A stretch of DNA of 64,000 nt from Rummeliibacillus sp963792445 (GTDB lineage: Bacteria; Bacillota; Bacilli; Bacillales_A; Planococcaceae): positions 62,001 to 126,000 of the forward strand of contig CAWBWO010000002.1 in NCBI GenBank assembly GCA_963792445.1, written 5' to 3'. The stretch's first letter is position 1. Every line of letters starts with the position of its first letter. Positions 44,143 to 53,856 of the stretch are shown here, in pieces. The translations under genes were made by a program, and so were the position numbers. Under the pieces are notes generated by a model, which was not told the origin of the DNA, searched no databases, and saw only the letters and a list, made by a program, of their open reading frames with translations.

Positions 44143-45053
44143 TGTCAGTCACATTTACTGTAACAGAAGAGGTCAAAGGGGAACGAATTGACAAAGCCCT
44201 TGCCTCACTGCAAAAAGACTGGTCAAGAACACAAATTCAAGGATTTGTACAAGATGGATTTGTAGTCGTGAACGGACAAGAAATTAAACAAAAGTATAAA
44301 GTGCAAGTTGGGGATATCATCACAGTTACTCCCCCTGAGCCTGAGCCACTTGAAATTATTGCAGAAGATTTGAATCTTGAAATTGTATATGAAGATTCAG
44401 ATGTGCTTGTTGTCAACAAACCAAAAGGTATGGTTGTCCATCCAGCACCTGGTCATACATCAAGTACTTTAGTTAATGGACTAATGTATCATTGTAAAGA
44501 TTTATCAGGGATTAATGGGGTAATGCGCCCTGGTATTGTACATCGTATTGATAAAGACACATCAGGCTTATTAATGGTGGCAAAAAACGATAAAGCACAC
44601 GAATCACTTGTGCAACAATTAGTCGATAAATCGGTGACTCGTAAATATACTGCATTAGTTCATGGACATATCCCGCATGATAAAGGCACAATTGATGCAC
44701 CAATCGGACGTGATACAAAAGATCGTCAGAAAATGGGGGTTGTTGATAATGGCAAGCATGCTGTTACACATTTCCAAGTGATTGGTCGGTTTGGAGTAGA
44801 TTATACTTTAATCGAATGTCGTCTTGAAACAGGGCGTACACACCAAATTCGTGTTCATATGAATTATATTGGTTATCCTTTAGTAGGAGATCCTAAGTAT
44901 GGTCCAAAGAAAACAATTGATTTTGGTGGACAAGTTTTACATGCTGGAGTTTTAGGCTTTGTACACCCAGCAACAAAAGAATATCTAGAATTTGAAGTAC
45001 CACTTCCTGCAGATTACCAACAATTATTGGATGAATTGAAAAAGAACTATTGA
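44142..45053 (+). CDS. rluD: RluD-family 23S rRNA pseudouridine synthase (YlyB)
   Basis: The 303-residue protein has an N-terminal S4 domain (about residues 13-75: ERIDKALASLQKDWSRTQIQGFVQDG) and the RluA/RluD catalytic domain with HRIDKDTSGLLMVAKN (Asp at about 138), ALVHGHIP, and LETGRTHQIRVHMNYIGYPLVGDPKYG (about 227-253). It isomerises uridines of helix 69-type loops in 23S rRNA; the exact target is inferred from the family. The -35 box of the pyr promoter overlaps its stop codon. Confidence 0.93.
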   Translation: MSVTFTVTEEVKGERIDKALASLQKDWSRTQIQGFVQDGFVVVNGQEIKQKYKVQVGDIITVTPPEPEPLEIIAEDLNLEIVYEDSDVLVVNKPKGMVVHPAPGHTSSTLVNGLMYHCKDLSGINGVMRPGIVHRIDKDTSGLLMVAKNDKAHESLVQQLVDKSVTRKYTALVHGHIPHDKGTIDAPIGRDTKDRQKMGVVDNGKHAVTHFQVIGRFGVDYTLIECRLETGRTHQIRVHMNYIGYPLVGDPKYGPKKTIDFGGQVLHAGVLGFVHPATKEYLEFEVPLPADYQQLLDELKKNY

Positions 45054-45079
45054 CACTTTAAGTCATATCGGCATATAAT
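45050..45079 (+). promoter_or_regulatory. Sigma-A promoter of the pyr operon
   Basis: Consensus TTGACA (45050-45055) and TATAAT (45074-45079) separated by 18 bases. The -35 overlaps the rluD stop codon. Confidence 0.88.
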
Positions 45080-45116
45080 AAGTGCAGTGAAAATCTAATA
45101 TTCACCTTTTAAAGAC

Positions 45117-45243
45117 AGTCCAGAGAGGCTGAAAAGGGATGCGAAGAATGTTAAGATTACTGTACATAAATTTACAGTCTATTTGACATATCTATCAGTA
45201 TACCTATATCCTCTTGGGCAAAATAGCTCAAGAGGTTTTTTTC
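45117..45243 (+). promoter_or_regulatory. PyrR-dependent attenuator 1 (pyr leader)
   Basis: AGTCCAGAGAGGCTG at 45117-45131 matches the known PyrR-binding RNA loop. A terminator follows: stem 45210-45219 with 45226-45235, then a T7 run. PyrR with UMP should favour the terminator, before pyrR starts at 45295. Confidence 0.9.
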
Positions 45244-45294
45244 TTGTAAAAGCAGAAATCGACTGCTTAGCTTTCAGTAAAGGAGGTAGAAATA

Positions 45295-45837
45295 ATGACA
45301 ACAAAGAAAGCAGAACTTCTTGACCAAGCCGCTATGAACAGAGCATTAACTCGAATTGCACATGAAATCATCGAACGAAATGAAGGTATTGATGAATGTA
45401 TCCTTGTAGGCATAAAAACAAGAGGAGCATTTCTTGCAAAACGTTTAGCACAAAAAATCAACACAATTGAGAAAAAGGAAATTCGTTCAGGAGAATTAGA
45501 CATCTCTCTATATCGAGATGATTTATCGGTTAAAACTTCAAATGGAGAAGCACTTGTACAACAAGTTGATATTAAGGATGATGTAACGAATCAAAAAGTG
45601 ATCTTAGTTGATGATGTCCTATATACTGGCAGAACAGTTCGCGCAGCAATGGACGCTGTGATGGATATCGGTAGACCCTCTCAAATTCAGCTAGCAGTAT
45701 TAGTCGATCGCGGTCATCGTGAACTACCAATACGTGCAGACTATGTAGGGAAAAACATACCAACAGCGAGTCATGAACGAATTGTCGTTAGTATGGTTGA
45801 AGTAGACGAAGAAGATTCAGTAGCAATTTACGAATAA
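45295..45837 (+). CDS. pyrR: Pyr operon RNA-binding attenuation protein / uracil phosphoribosyltransferase PyrR
   Basis: The 180-residue protein starts at an ATG after AAAGGAGGTAGAAATA. It is a type I phosphoribosyltransferase fold with the PRPP loop VILVDDVLYTGRTVRAA (about residues 102-118), the upstream ILVGIKTRGAFLAKRLA and DRGHRELPIRADYVGKNIP. It binds pyr leader RNA when UMP is high, and two such sites are seen here at 45117 and 47237. It is first in the operon and so autoregulated. Confidence 0.97.
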   Translation: MTTKKAELLDQAAMNRALTRIAHEIIERNEGIDECILVGIKTRGAFLAKRLAQKINTIEKKEIRSGELDISLYRDDLSVKTSNGEALVQQVDIKDDVTNQKVILVDDVLYTGRTVRAAMDAVMDIGRPSQIQLAVLVDRGHRELPIRADYVGKNIPTASHERIVVSMVEVDEEDSVAIYE

Positions 45838-45876
45838 TAAAAGATAGATATTGTACGAATGTGAGGAAATTTAGAT

Positions 45877-47214
45877 ATGTCAAATGCTGTTTTAGATATT
45901 AACGACAAGCCTTCGGGTACTCAGTTAATTACATTAAGTTTACAACATATGTTTGCGATGTTTGGTTCAACTATACTTGTACCAACTTTAACCGGTTTAT
46001 CACCCGCAATTGCTTTACTTACAAGTGGTATCGCAACTATAGTATTCTTGCTAATAACAAGATTTAAAGTACCAGCTTACTTAGGTTCATCATTCGCGTT
46101 TATAGCACCAATTCAAGTAGCATCTTCAACAGGCAATGGGCCAGGAAGTGCAATGATTGGCGCGATGGCAGTTGGTTTAGTATATGGAATCGTTTCGTTA
46201 CTAATTTGGAAAACAGGCTATAAATGGATTATGAAAGCTTTGCCACCAATTGTTGTAGCACCAGTAATCATGGTAATCGGTCTAGGGCTAGCTGCAACGG
46301 CTGTTCATATGGCTATGTACCAGCCAATCAGTGATTCAAAAGAAGTATATAGCGCATCATACTTCGTCATTGCATTAATTACATTAGCAATCGCGATCCT
46401 ATGTAACAACTTCTTTAAAGGTGTAATTAGCACAATGCCAATATTAATTGGAATGATTGGCGGATACATTGCATCGCTAATTTCAGATACTTTTTTCGGT
46501 ACTAACTTAATTGATTTTGGCAAAGTCATGCAAGCTAGTTGGTTTCAATCACCAGACTTCTTAATTCCGGGTGTTGATTATGAATTCAAAGTTACTTCAA
46601 CATTATTATTAGCTATGGTACCAATTGTCATTGTAACGATTTCAGAACATATTGGGCATCAACTAGTGCTTGGTAAAGTTGTACACCGTAATTTCATTAA
46701 AGATCCAGGGTTAAATCGTTCATTATTAGGTGATGGACTTGGTACATTAATTAGTTCATTGATCGGTGGTCCACCGAAAACGACTTATGGTGAAAACATT
46801 GGTGTACTAGTTTTAACGCGGGTTTTCAGCATTTGGGTAATTGGTGGAGCAGCTGTATGTGCAATTCTACTTGCCTTCTCAGGTAAATTAATGGCATTAG
46901 TAAGCACCATTCCAACACCTGTACTTGGTGGAGTTTCCATCTTACTATTCGGTATTATTGCTTCAAGTGGTTTAAGAATGTTAGTAGAAAACAAAATCAA
47001 CTTTGATGATAAACGAAATCTAGTCATTGCTTCGGTTATTTTAATCCTAGGCATTGGTGGTGCAAAGCTAGCCTTTACTCAAACCTTCTCAATTGAAGGA
47101 ATGGCGCTAGCAGCAATCGTGGGAGTAATACTAAACATAATCTTACCTGGTAAAGCACAACCAGATCTTGAACTTCAACAAGATGAACTTAATGAAAATA
47201 GCAAAATTAAATAA
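45877..47214 (+). CDS. pyrP: Uracil permease PyrP
   Basis: The 445-residue member of the NCS2/UraA uracil:proton symporter family has about 12-14 membrane segments. Family marks are LQHMFAMFGSTILVPTLTGL (residues 27-46), the helix VVAPVIMVIGLGLA, SEHIGHQLVLG (about 260-270, with the conserved Glu) and LIGGPPKTTYGENIGVL (about 306-322). The start follows TGTGAGGAAATTTAGAT. Unlike B. subtilis, only 39 bases separate it from pyrR, leaving no space for an attenuator between them. Confidence 0.95.
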   Translation: MSNAVLDINDKPSGTQLITLSLQHMFAMFGSTILVPTLTGLSPAIALLTSGIATIVFLLITRFKVPAYLGSSFAFIAPIQVASSTGNGPGSAMIGAMAVGLVYGIVSLLIWKTGYKWIMKALPPIVVAPVIMVIGLGLAATAVHMAMYQPISDSKEVYSASYFVIALITLAIAILCNNFFKGVISTMPILIGMIGGYIASLISDTFFGTNLIDFGKVMQASWFQSPDFLIPGVDYEFKVTSTLLLAMVPIVIVTISEHIGHQLVLGKVVHRNFIKDPGLNRSLLGDGLGTLISSLIGGPPKTTYGENIGVLVLTRVFSIWVIGGAAVCAILLAFSGKLMALVSTIPTPVLGGVSILLFGIIASSGLRMLVENKINFDDKRNLVIASVILILGIGGAKLAFTQTFSIEGMALAAIVGVILNIILPGKAQPDLELQQDELNENSKIK

Positions 47215-47236
47215 AAGTTGATCTACCTTTTAAAGG

Positions 47237-47348
47237 TTGCCCAGAGAGGCACAGAAGGGTGATTCGATACGAAAACAATAGGTAAACTAGCCTTAAGTAT
47301 CATGTCATATCCTTCCTCCGCCTCCTTGAATTAAGGAGGCTATTTTTA
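47237..47348 (+). promoter_or_regulatory. PyrR-dependent attenuator 2 (pyrP-pyrB)
   Basis: TTGCCCAGAGAGGCA at 47237-47251 carries the CAGAGAGGC core bound by PyrR. The terminator is a perfect stem (47320-47327 with 47333-47340) followed by a T-rich tail. It would regulate pyrB and downstream genes separately from pyrR-pyrP. Confidence 0.85.
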
Positions 47349-47349
47349 T

Positions 47350-47378
47350 CCCGCATTAACGGTGAAGTTTCACTTTAT
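47350..47378. repeat. Short copy (ends only) of the 10035-10321 repeat, in front of pyrB
   Basis: CCCGCATTAAC (47350-47360) and TGAAGTTTCACTTTAT (47363-47378), the two terminal motifs of the repeat at 10035-10321, lie here only two bases apart, as if the interior had been lost. The copy sits between the attenuator terminator and the pyrB ribosome binding site. Confidence 0.65.
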
Positions 47379-47394
47379 AAAAATCAGGAGGCAC

Positions 47395-48279
47395 ATGATG
47401 AAAAATTTACTGTCAATGGAAGAAGTATCTAACGAACAAATTCAAGCAATATTGAAACGCGCTGCAGAGTTTGAAGCAGGAGCTAAACCACATCTAGAGA
47501 GAGACTACTTAATAGCTAACCTATTTTTTGAACCAAGTACAAGAACAAAGACAAGCTTTGAAACGGCTGAACGCAAAGTAGGCGCAACAGTCATCCCTTT
47601 TGAAGCTGGATTTTCAAGTACACTTAAGGGCGAGACTTTATACGATACTGTCAAAACGTTAGAATCAATCGGCATGGATGCAGTAGTTATTCGTCATAAA
47701 CAAGATACTTACTATGAAGAATTATTAGAGGGTATAAATGTTTCAGTAATTAACGCAGGTGATGGAGCTGGACAACATCCTTCTCAATCTATGCTTGATT
47801 TATATACAATTTTCAAAGAGTTCGGGAAATTCGAAGGATTAAATGTTACAATTGCAGGTGATATTTCACACAGCCGCGTAGCTAAATCCGATGTAACAGC
47901 ACTTAGACGGTTCGGTGCTAATGTGAATTTTGTTTGTCCTCCTGAATGGCAAGGAGAATTCAAAGAATCTCATTCTGAATGGGGAGATTTAATCGAAACA
48001 AGTGACGTGATTATGCTACTTCGTGTTCAACATGAACGAGACGCAGATTACGAAGGATTCACAACAGAAAGTTATCATGAAAAATATGGTCTAACTGTAG
48101 AACGTGAACAACGTATGAAAGATGATGCGATCATCATGCACCCAGCTCCAGTAAATCGCGGAGTAGAAATTGATTCCTCTTTAGTCGAATGTGACCGTTC
48201 AAGAATCTTCAAGCAAGTACATAACGGCGTATTTGTACGAATGGCCATTGTGGAATCCATCTTAAAGGAGAGAAAATAA
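47395..48279 (+). CDS. pyrB: Aspartate carbamoyltransferase catalytic subunit
   Basis: The protein is 294 residues from ATG 47395 (CAGGAGGCAC precedes; ATG 47398 also possible). It condenses carbamoyl phosphate with aspartate. Signature FFEPSTRTKTSFETA (about residues 44-58) binds carbamoyl phosphate; HPSQSMLDLYTI (about 124-135) and IMLLRVQHER (about 204-213) are the other family regions, and MHPAPVNRGVEI (about 248-259) ends the active site. No pyrI regulatory subunit is present, as in other Firmicutes. pyrC starts three bases after its stop codon. Confidence 0.96.
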   Translation: MMKNLLSMEEVSNEQIQAILKRAAEFEAGAKPHLERDYLIANLFFEPSTRTKTSFETAERKVGATVIPFEAGFSSTLKGETLYDTVKTLESIGMDAVVIRHKQDTYYEELLEGINVSVINAGDGAGQHPSQSMLDLYTIFKEFGKFEGLNVTIAGDISHSRVAKSDVTALRRFGANVNFVCPPEWQGEFKESHSEWGDLIETSDVIMLLRVQHERDADYEGFTTESYHEKYGLTVEREQRMKDDAIIMHPAPVNRGVEIDSSLVECDRSRIFKQVHNGVFVRMAIVESILKERK

Positions 48280-48281
48280 CG

Positions 48282-49560
48282 ATGACAAAACTCATTCAAA
48301 ATGTACAGTTAGTTGACGCGAAAGGGTTACTAACATTAGGCGAAATTTTCATTGAGGATGGCAAAATCGCAGCAATTGGTGAAAATTTAGGATCTACAAG
48401 CCGACGAAGTAATCGATGGTAAGGGCAATGTTGCTTCACCAGGTTTTGTCGATGTACATGTTCATCTACGTGAACCAGGATTTGAACATAAAGAAACAAT
48501 TGCAACAGGTTCTGCTTCAGCCGCAAAAGGTGGTTTTACAACAATCTGTGCAATGCCTAACACAAAACCAGTACCAGACTCAGTTGAAAACTTACAATTA
48601 ATAAATGGCTTAATCGAACAAAGCGCAGTTGTTCGTGTATTACCATACGGCTCATTAACAGTTGCACAATCAGGAGATGCCCGTACAGATTTAAAAGCAT
48701 TAAAAGAACATGGCGCAGTTGCTTTTTCAGATGATGGAGTTGGAGTGCAAGAAGCTGCCACAATGTTTGAACAAATGAAGGATGCAGCAGCGATGAACAT
48801 GGCAGTTGTAGCACATTGCGAAGATAATTCGTTAATATACGGTGGAGTAATGCATGAAGGAAAGCGCAATAAGGAACTCGGACTACCAGGAATTCCTTCC
48901 ATTTGCGAATCCGTTCAAATTGCACGTGATGTTCTCTTAGCAGAAGCTGCAGGAGCTCACTATCATGTTTGCCATGTATCAACGAAAGAATCTGTACGCG
49001 TTGTAAGAGATGCAAAAGCAGCTGGCATTAATGTCACAGCAGAAGTTTGCCCGCACCACTTACTTTTAGAGGAAATGGACATACCAAGTAATGATGCAAA
49101 CTGGAAGATGAATCCCCCTCTTCGTGCAAATGATGACTGGCAAGCGTTACATGATGGACTCCTTGATGGAACAATCGACTGTATCGCTACAGATCATGCA
49201 CCGCATACAAAGGAGGAAAAATGTTGTGGTATGGTTGGCGCACCATTTGGTATCGTCGGTTTCGAAACAGCATTTCCATTACTGTATACTCAATTTGTCA
49301 AAACAGGGAAATGGACATTACGACAACTGATTGATTGGATGACAGTTAAACCAGCGAAGCTCTTTGATTTACCTTATGGAACATTAGAAGTAGGTTCACC
49401 TGCTGACATAGTACTGATTGATATAGAAACCGAAAAAACTGTAAATGCAGAAAATTTTGTTTCTAAGGGTAGAAATACACCATTTAACGGCTGGAAAGCA
49501 ACTGGATGGCCAGCACTAACAATCTACAATGGAAATATCGTATGGGAGGATGCACAATGA
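48282..49560 (+). CDS. pyrC: Dihydroorotase (interrupted by a +1 frameshift)
   Basis: The enzyme catalyses ring closure of carbamoyl-aspartate. The ATG at 48282 follows AAAGGAGAGAAAATAACG. The first frame stops at 48420, after about 46 residues; one extra base near 48396-48400 separates it from the main frame (..ADEVIDGKGNVASPGF). The corrected protein is 425 residues. Zinc ligands and active site are visible after the junction: DVHVHLREPG (about residues 57-66), MPNTKP, VAHCEDNSLI, VCHVSTKE, AEVCPHHL and ATDHAPHTKEEK (about 302-313). The start of carA overlaps its stop. Confidence 0.93.
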
Positions 49561-50660
49561 CAACAAGAAAACTCATTTTAGAAACAGGCGAAGTATTTGA
49601 GGGACAAGCTTTCGGAAGTGACAAAGGATCAGATGGTGAAGTTGTATTTACTACTGGGATGACTGGTTACCAAGAAACAATCTCTGACCCATCATTCTGC
49701 GGTCAAATCGTTACGATGACTTATCCATTAATCGGGAACTACGGTATTAACCGAGATGACTTTGAAACCATCTCACCTGCTATTAAAGGTTTTGTCGTTC
49801 ATGAATTAGCGAAAGCACCATCAAATTTCCGTAACGAAGGAACATTAGACGATTACTTTAAATTAAAAGACATTCCAGGAATTGAAGGTATTGATACAAG
49901 AAAACTTACTCGCTTAATTCGTAGTGTCGGTGCTGTAAAAGGATACTTATCTGCAGCAGGTGAAGAAGTGAACGTAGAAGAAGTGGTTGAACGTTTGCAT
50001 AATACGACATTCCCTACAAACCAAGTTTCTCAAGTATCTACAAAAACTGCATTCCCATCACCAGGTCGTGGAAAACGTGTTGTATTAATGGATTTCGGTA
50101 TGAAACATGGCATTCTTCGCGAGTTAAACAAACGTGACTGTGATGTCATTGTCGTACCATACAACACAACAGCACAAGAAGTATTAGCTTACCATCCTGA
50201 TGGAATTATGTTATCAAATGGACCTGGGGATCCACTAGATGTACCTGAAGCAATTGAAACTGTAAAAGAATTAATCGGAAAAGTCCCAATGTTCGGCATT
50301 TGCTTAGGACATCAATTATTTGGACTTGCATGTGGAGCAAAATCTTTCAAATTGAAATTTGGTCACCGCGGTGCGAACCACCCTGTAAAAGATCTTCGTA
50401 CTGGTCGCACAGAGTTAACTTCTCAAAATCATGGTTATGCAATCGATATCGATACACTTGAAGGAACAGATTTGGAAGTTACACATATTGCATTAAATGA
50501 TGGCACTTGTGAAGGATTACGCCATAAAAAACACCCAGTATTCACAGTGCAATATCATCCGGAAGCATCACCAGGACCTGAAGATCCAAACCACTTATTC
50601 GATGAATTCATTGAATTAATGAATAACAATACTAGAGAGGAGCAAGAACAACATGCCTAA
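49557..50660 (+). CDS. carA: Carbamoyl phosphate synthase small (glutaminase) subunit, pyrimidine-specific
   Basis: The protein is 367 residues from ATG 49557, which overlaps the pyrC stop (ATGA) and follows GGGAGGATGCACA. The N-terminal domain shows LETGEVFEGQAFG and TGMTGYQETISDPS; the class I glutaminase domain has MLSNGPGDP, the nucleophile in GICLGHQLF (Cys about 249) and the His-Glu pair VQYHPEASPGP near the C-terminus. Ammonia passes to CarB. Being inside the pyr operon, it is the PyrR-regulated synthase (called pyrAA in B. subtilis). Confidence 0.96.
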   Translation: MTTRKLILETGEVFEGQAFGSDKGSDGEVVFTTGMTGYQETISDPSFCGQIVTMTYPLIGNYGINRDDFETISPAIKGFVVHELAKAPSNFRNEGTLDDYFKLKDIPGIEGIDTRKLTRLIRSVGAVKGYLSAAGEEVNVEEVVERLHNTTFPTNQVSQVSTKTAFPSPGRGKRVVLMDFGMKHGILRELNKRDCDVIVVPYNTTAQEVLAYHPDGIMLSNGPGDPLDVPEAIETVKELIGKVPMFGICLGHQLFGLACGAKSFKLKFGHRGANHPVKDLRTGRTELTSQNHGYAIDIDTLEGTDLEVTHIALNDGTCEGLRHKKHPVFTVQYHPEASPGPEDPNHLFDEFIELMNNNTREEQEQHA

Positions 50661-53600
50661 ACGTCAAGATATCAAATCCATTTTAGTAATTGGTTCTGGT
50701 CCAATAGTTATTGGTCAAGCTGCTGAATTCGACTATGCAGGTACTCAAGCCTGTCTATCTTTAAAAGAAGAAGGTTACCGAGTTATTCTGATTAACTCAA
50801 ATCCTGCAACGATTATGACAGATACTGAAATTGCAGATACAGTGTATATCGAGCCAATTTCCCTTGAATTTGTCTCACGTATTTTACGAAAAGAGCGCCC
50901 TGATGCCATCCTACCTACACTTGGTGGACAAACAGGTTTAAATATGGCAATCGAGCTTCATAACTCAGGAATATTGGATGAATTAAAAATTGAAATCCTT
51001 GGTACAAAATTAGATGCGATTAATCAAGCTGAGGACCGTGACCTATTCCGTAACCTTATGTATGAATTGGATGTACCGACACCTGAATCAGAAATCATCC
51101 ACAATTTAGAAGAAGCCGAAAGCTTTGTAGAGAAAATTGGTTATCCGGTAATTGTACGTCCTGCTTTCACACTAGGCGGAACTGGCGGTGGGATTTGCTA
51201 TAATGAACAAGATCTTCACGAAATTGTTTCATCAGGTTTGAAATACTCACCTGTAACACAATGTTTGCTAGAAAAATCAATTGCTGGATTCAAAGAAATC
51301 GAATATGAAGTAATGCGCGACTCAAAAGATAATGCCATTGTTGTATGTAACATGGAAAATGTTGACCCTGTTGGTATTCACACAGGTGACTCGATCGTAG
51401 TTGCTCCTTCACAAACATTATCTGACCGTGAGTATCACATGCTTCGAAATGTGTCACTTAAAATTATTCGTGCACTAGGCATTGAAGGTGGATGTAATGT
51501 TCAATTAGCATTAGACCCAAATAGCTTCAACTACTACATTATTGAAGTAAACCCTCGTGTATCACGTTCATCAGCACTAGCTTCAAAAGCAACTGGTTAT
51601 CCAATTGCAAAACTTGCTGCTAAAATTGCTGTTGGCTTAACACTTGATGAAATGCTTAACCCAGTTACTGGTAAAACATATGCATGTTTTGAACCGGCAC
51701 TTGACTATGTTGTAGCGAAAATTCCACGTTGGCCATTTGATAAATTCGAAACAGCTAAACGTAATTTAGGTACACAAATGAAAGCTACAGGTGAAGTAAT
51801 GGCAATTGGCCGTAACTTTGAAGAAGCAATTTTAAAAGCTGTTCGATCTTTAGAAACAGGTCATAAACATATTTCGATGAAGAATGCGGAAGAATTAACA
51901 GATGCATGGATTGAAAAACGTGTGAAAAAAGCGGGAGATGAACGTCTATTCTTCATAGGTGAAGCACTTCGCAGAGGCGTGACAATCGAGCAAATTCATG
52001 AATGGAGTCAAATCGACTTATTCTTCTTAGATAAATTCAAAAACATCGTTGATTTTGAAACAACATTAAAAGAACATCCACAAGATTTAGAAGTATTACG
52101 TCAAGCAAAGAAATTAGGATTTGCTGATGAAACAATCGGTAAACTGTGGGGCATGAAATCAGAAGAAGTATATGATTTCCGTAAAGAAAATGGAATTATC
52201 CCAGTTTACAAGATGGTTGATACATGTGCAGCAGAATTTGAATCAGAAACACCTTATTTCTACGGCACATACGAAGATGAAAATGAATCCATTCGTTCAG
52301 ACCGTGAATCTGTCATCGTATTAGGATCTGGTCCAATTCGTATTGGACAAGGGGTTGAATTTGACTACGCAACTGTTCACTCAGTTTGGGCAATTCAAGA
52401 AGCTGGATATGAAGCCATTATCATCAACTCCAATCCAGAAACAGTATCAACAGACTTCTCAATCTCAGATAAACTTTATTTTGAACCACTAACAATAGAA
52501 GATGTTATGCATATAATCGACCTTGAAAAGCCTCTTGGTGTCGTTGTTCAATTCGGTGGACAAACTGCGATTAATCTAGCAGATAAATTAGAATCACGTG
52601 GTGTCAAAATTTTAGGTACATCGCTTGATTCAATTGACCGTGCAGAATCACGTGACCGCTTCGAGGAAGCACTTCATGAATTAGAAATTCCTCAACCGAT
52701 GGGGAAAACAGCTACAAATACACCTGAAGCAATCGCGATTGCAGAAGAAATTGGCTACCCAGTGCTTGTTCGTCCTTCATACGTACTTGGTGGACGTGCG
52801 ATGGAAATTGTCTACAATACGGAAGAATTAAAACACTATATGGAACATGCAGTTGAAGCATCTCCAGAACATCCAGTATTAGTCGACAGATATTTAACCG
52901 GTAAAGAAATTGAAGTGGATGCCATTTGTGATGGTGAAAATGTTCTAATTCCAGGTATTATGGAGCATATTGAACGTGCAGGAGTTCACTCAGGTGACTC
53001 AACCGCTGTTTATCCACCACAAAATCTATCTGAGCAACATATTGAAACACTAGTAGATTACACAACTAGACTTGCAAAAGGTCTAGGGATTATAGGGTTA
53101 ATGAACATCCAATACGTTATTTCTAAAGATGTTGTCTATGTGATTGAAGTAAACCCTCGTGCGTCACGTACAGTACCGTTCTTAAGTAAAATTACAAATA
53201 TTCCAATGGCAAATGTGGCTACAAAAGCAATCCTTGGTCAAACAATTCCACAACAAGGCTATAATGTAGGATTAGCACCTGCTAAGGAAGGCGTATTCGT
53301 AAAAGTACCAGTATTCAGCTTTGCAAAACTTCGTCGTGTCGATACAACATTAGGACCTGAAATGAAATCAACAGGTGAAGTAATGGGGAAAGACAGCACA
53401 CTTGAAAAAGCATTATATAAAGGCTTTGTGGCTGCAGGGATCAAAATCAAAGATCATGGTTCAGTATTAATGACTGTTGCAGATAAAGATAAAGCAGAAG
53501 CAATTGAACTCGCAAAACGATTTGTTGAAATTGGTTACTCAATTCTTGCAACACCTGGAACAGCGCAAAGCTTACAAGAAGCTGGTATTAAATCAACAAT

Positions 53601-53856
53601 TGTTGATAAAATCGGTTCTAATGGTCCGACATTGCTTGATGTTATTCAAAAAGGTGAAGCACAATTAGTCATCAATACACTTACAAAAGGAAAACAACCG
53701 GCTCGTGATGGCTTTAGAATTCGTCGTGAGTCAGTAGAAAATGGCATTGCATGTCTAACTTCTCTTGATACTGCAGAAGCCATTCTACGAGTGATTGAAT
53801 CAATGACATTTTCATCAAGTGCTATGCCAAAAGCAGAATTAGGGGTGCACGCATGA
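50653..53856 (+). CDS. carB: Carbamoyl phosphate synthase large subunit, pyrimidine-specific
   Basis: The 1067-residue protein has two homologous ATP-grasp halves (about 1-400 and 550-930), an oligomerisation domain between them, and a C-terminal MGS-like regulatory domain (about 935-1067, with ILATPGTAQSLQEAGI). Motifs include LVIGSGPIVIGQAAEFDYAG at the start and its echo VLGSGPIRIGQGVEFDYA at about 555, plus PAFTLGGTGGG and PSYVLGGRAMEIV. It makes carbamoyl phosphate from bicarbonate, ATP and CarA-derived ammonia. It overlaps carA by 8 bases and pyrK by 4. Confidence 0.97.
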   Translation: MPKRQDIKSILVIGSGPIVIGQAAEFDYAGTQACLSLKEEGYRVILINSNPATIMTDTEIADTVYIEPISLEFVSRILRKERPDAILPTLGGQTGLNMAIELHNSGILDELKIEILGTKLDAINQAEDRDLFRNLMYELDVPTPESEIIHNLEEAESFVEKIGYPVIVRPAFTLGGTGGGICYNEQDLHEIVSSGLKYSPVTQCLLEKSIAGFKEIEYEVMRDSKDNAIVVCNMENVDPVGIHTGDSIVVAPSQTLSDREYHMLRNVSLKIIRALGIEGGCNVQLALDPNSFNYYIIEVNPRVSRSSALASKATGYPIAKLAAKIAVGLTLDEMLNPVTGKTYACFEPALDYVVAKIPRWPFDKFETAKRNLGTQMKATGEVMAIGRNFEEAILKAVRSLETGHKHISMKNAEELTDAWIEKRVKKAGDERLFFIGEALRRGVTIEQIHEWSQIDLFFLDKFKNIVDFETTLKEHPQDLEVLRQAKKLGFADETIGKLWGMKSEEVYDFRKENGIIPVYKMVDTCAAEFESETPYFYGTYEDENESIRSDRESVIVLGSGPIRIGQGVEFDYATVHSVWAIQEAGYEAIIINSNPETVSTDFSISDKLYFEPLTIEDVMHIIDLEKPLGVVVQFGGQTAINLADKLESRGVKILGTSLDSIDRAESRDRFEEALHELEIPQPMGKTATNTPEAIAIAEEIGYPVLVRPSYVLGGRAMEIVYNTEELKHYMEHAVEASPEHPVLVDRYLTGKEIEVDAICDGENVLIPGIMEHIERAGVHSGDSTAVYPPQNLSEQHIETLVDYTTRLAKGLGIIGLMNIQYVISKDVVYVIEVNPRASRTVPFLSKITNIPMANVATKAILGQTIPQQGYNVGLAPAKEGVFVKVPVFSFAKLRRVDTTLGPEMKSTGEVMGKDSTLEKALYKGFVAAGIKIKDHGSVLMTVADKDKAEAIELAKRFVEIGYSILATPGTAQSLQEAGIKSTIVDKIGSNGPTLLDVIQKGEAQLVINTLTKGKQPARDGFRIRRESVENGIACLTSLDTAEAILRVIESMTFSSSAMPKAELGVHA

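Noticed and set aside
3485..48400. Programmed +1 ribosomal frameshifting at the eight frame breaks
   Set aside because: The sites share no slippery sequence, are not placed at a stop codon with an upstream Shine-Dalgarno-like stimulator, and occur in unrelated genes. Sequence error fits better.
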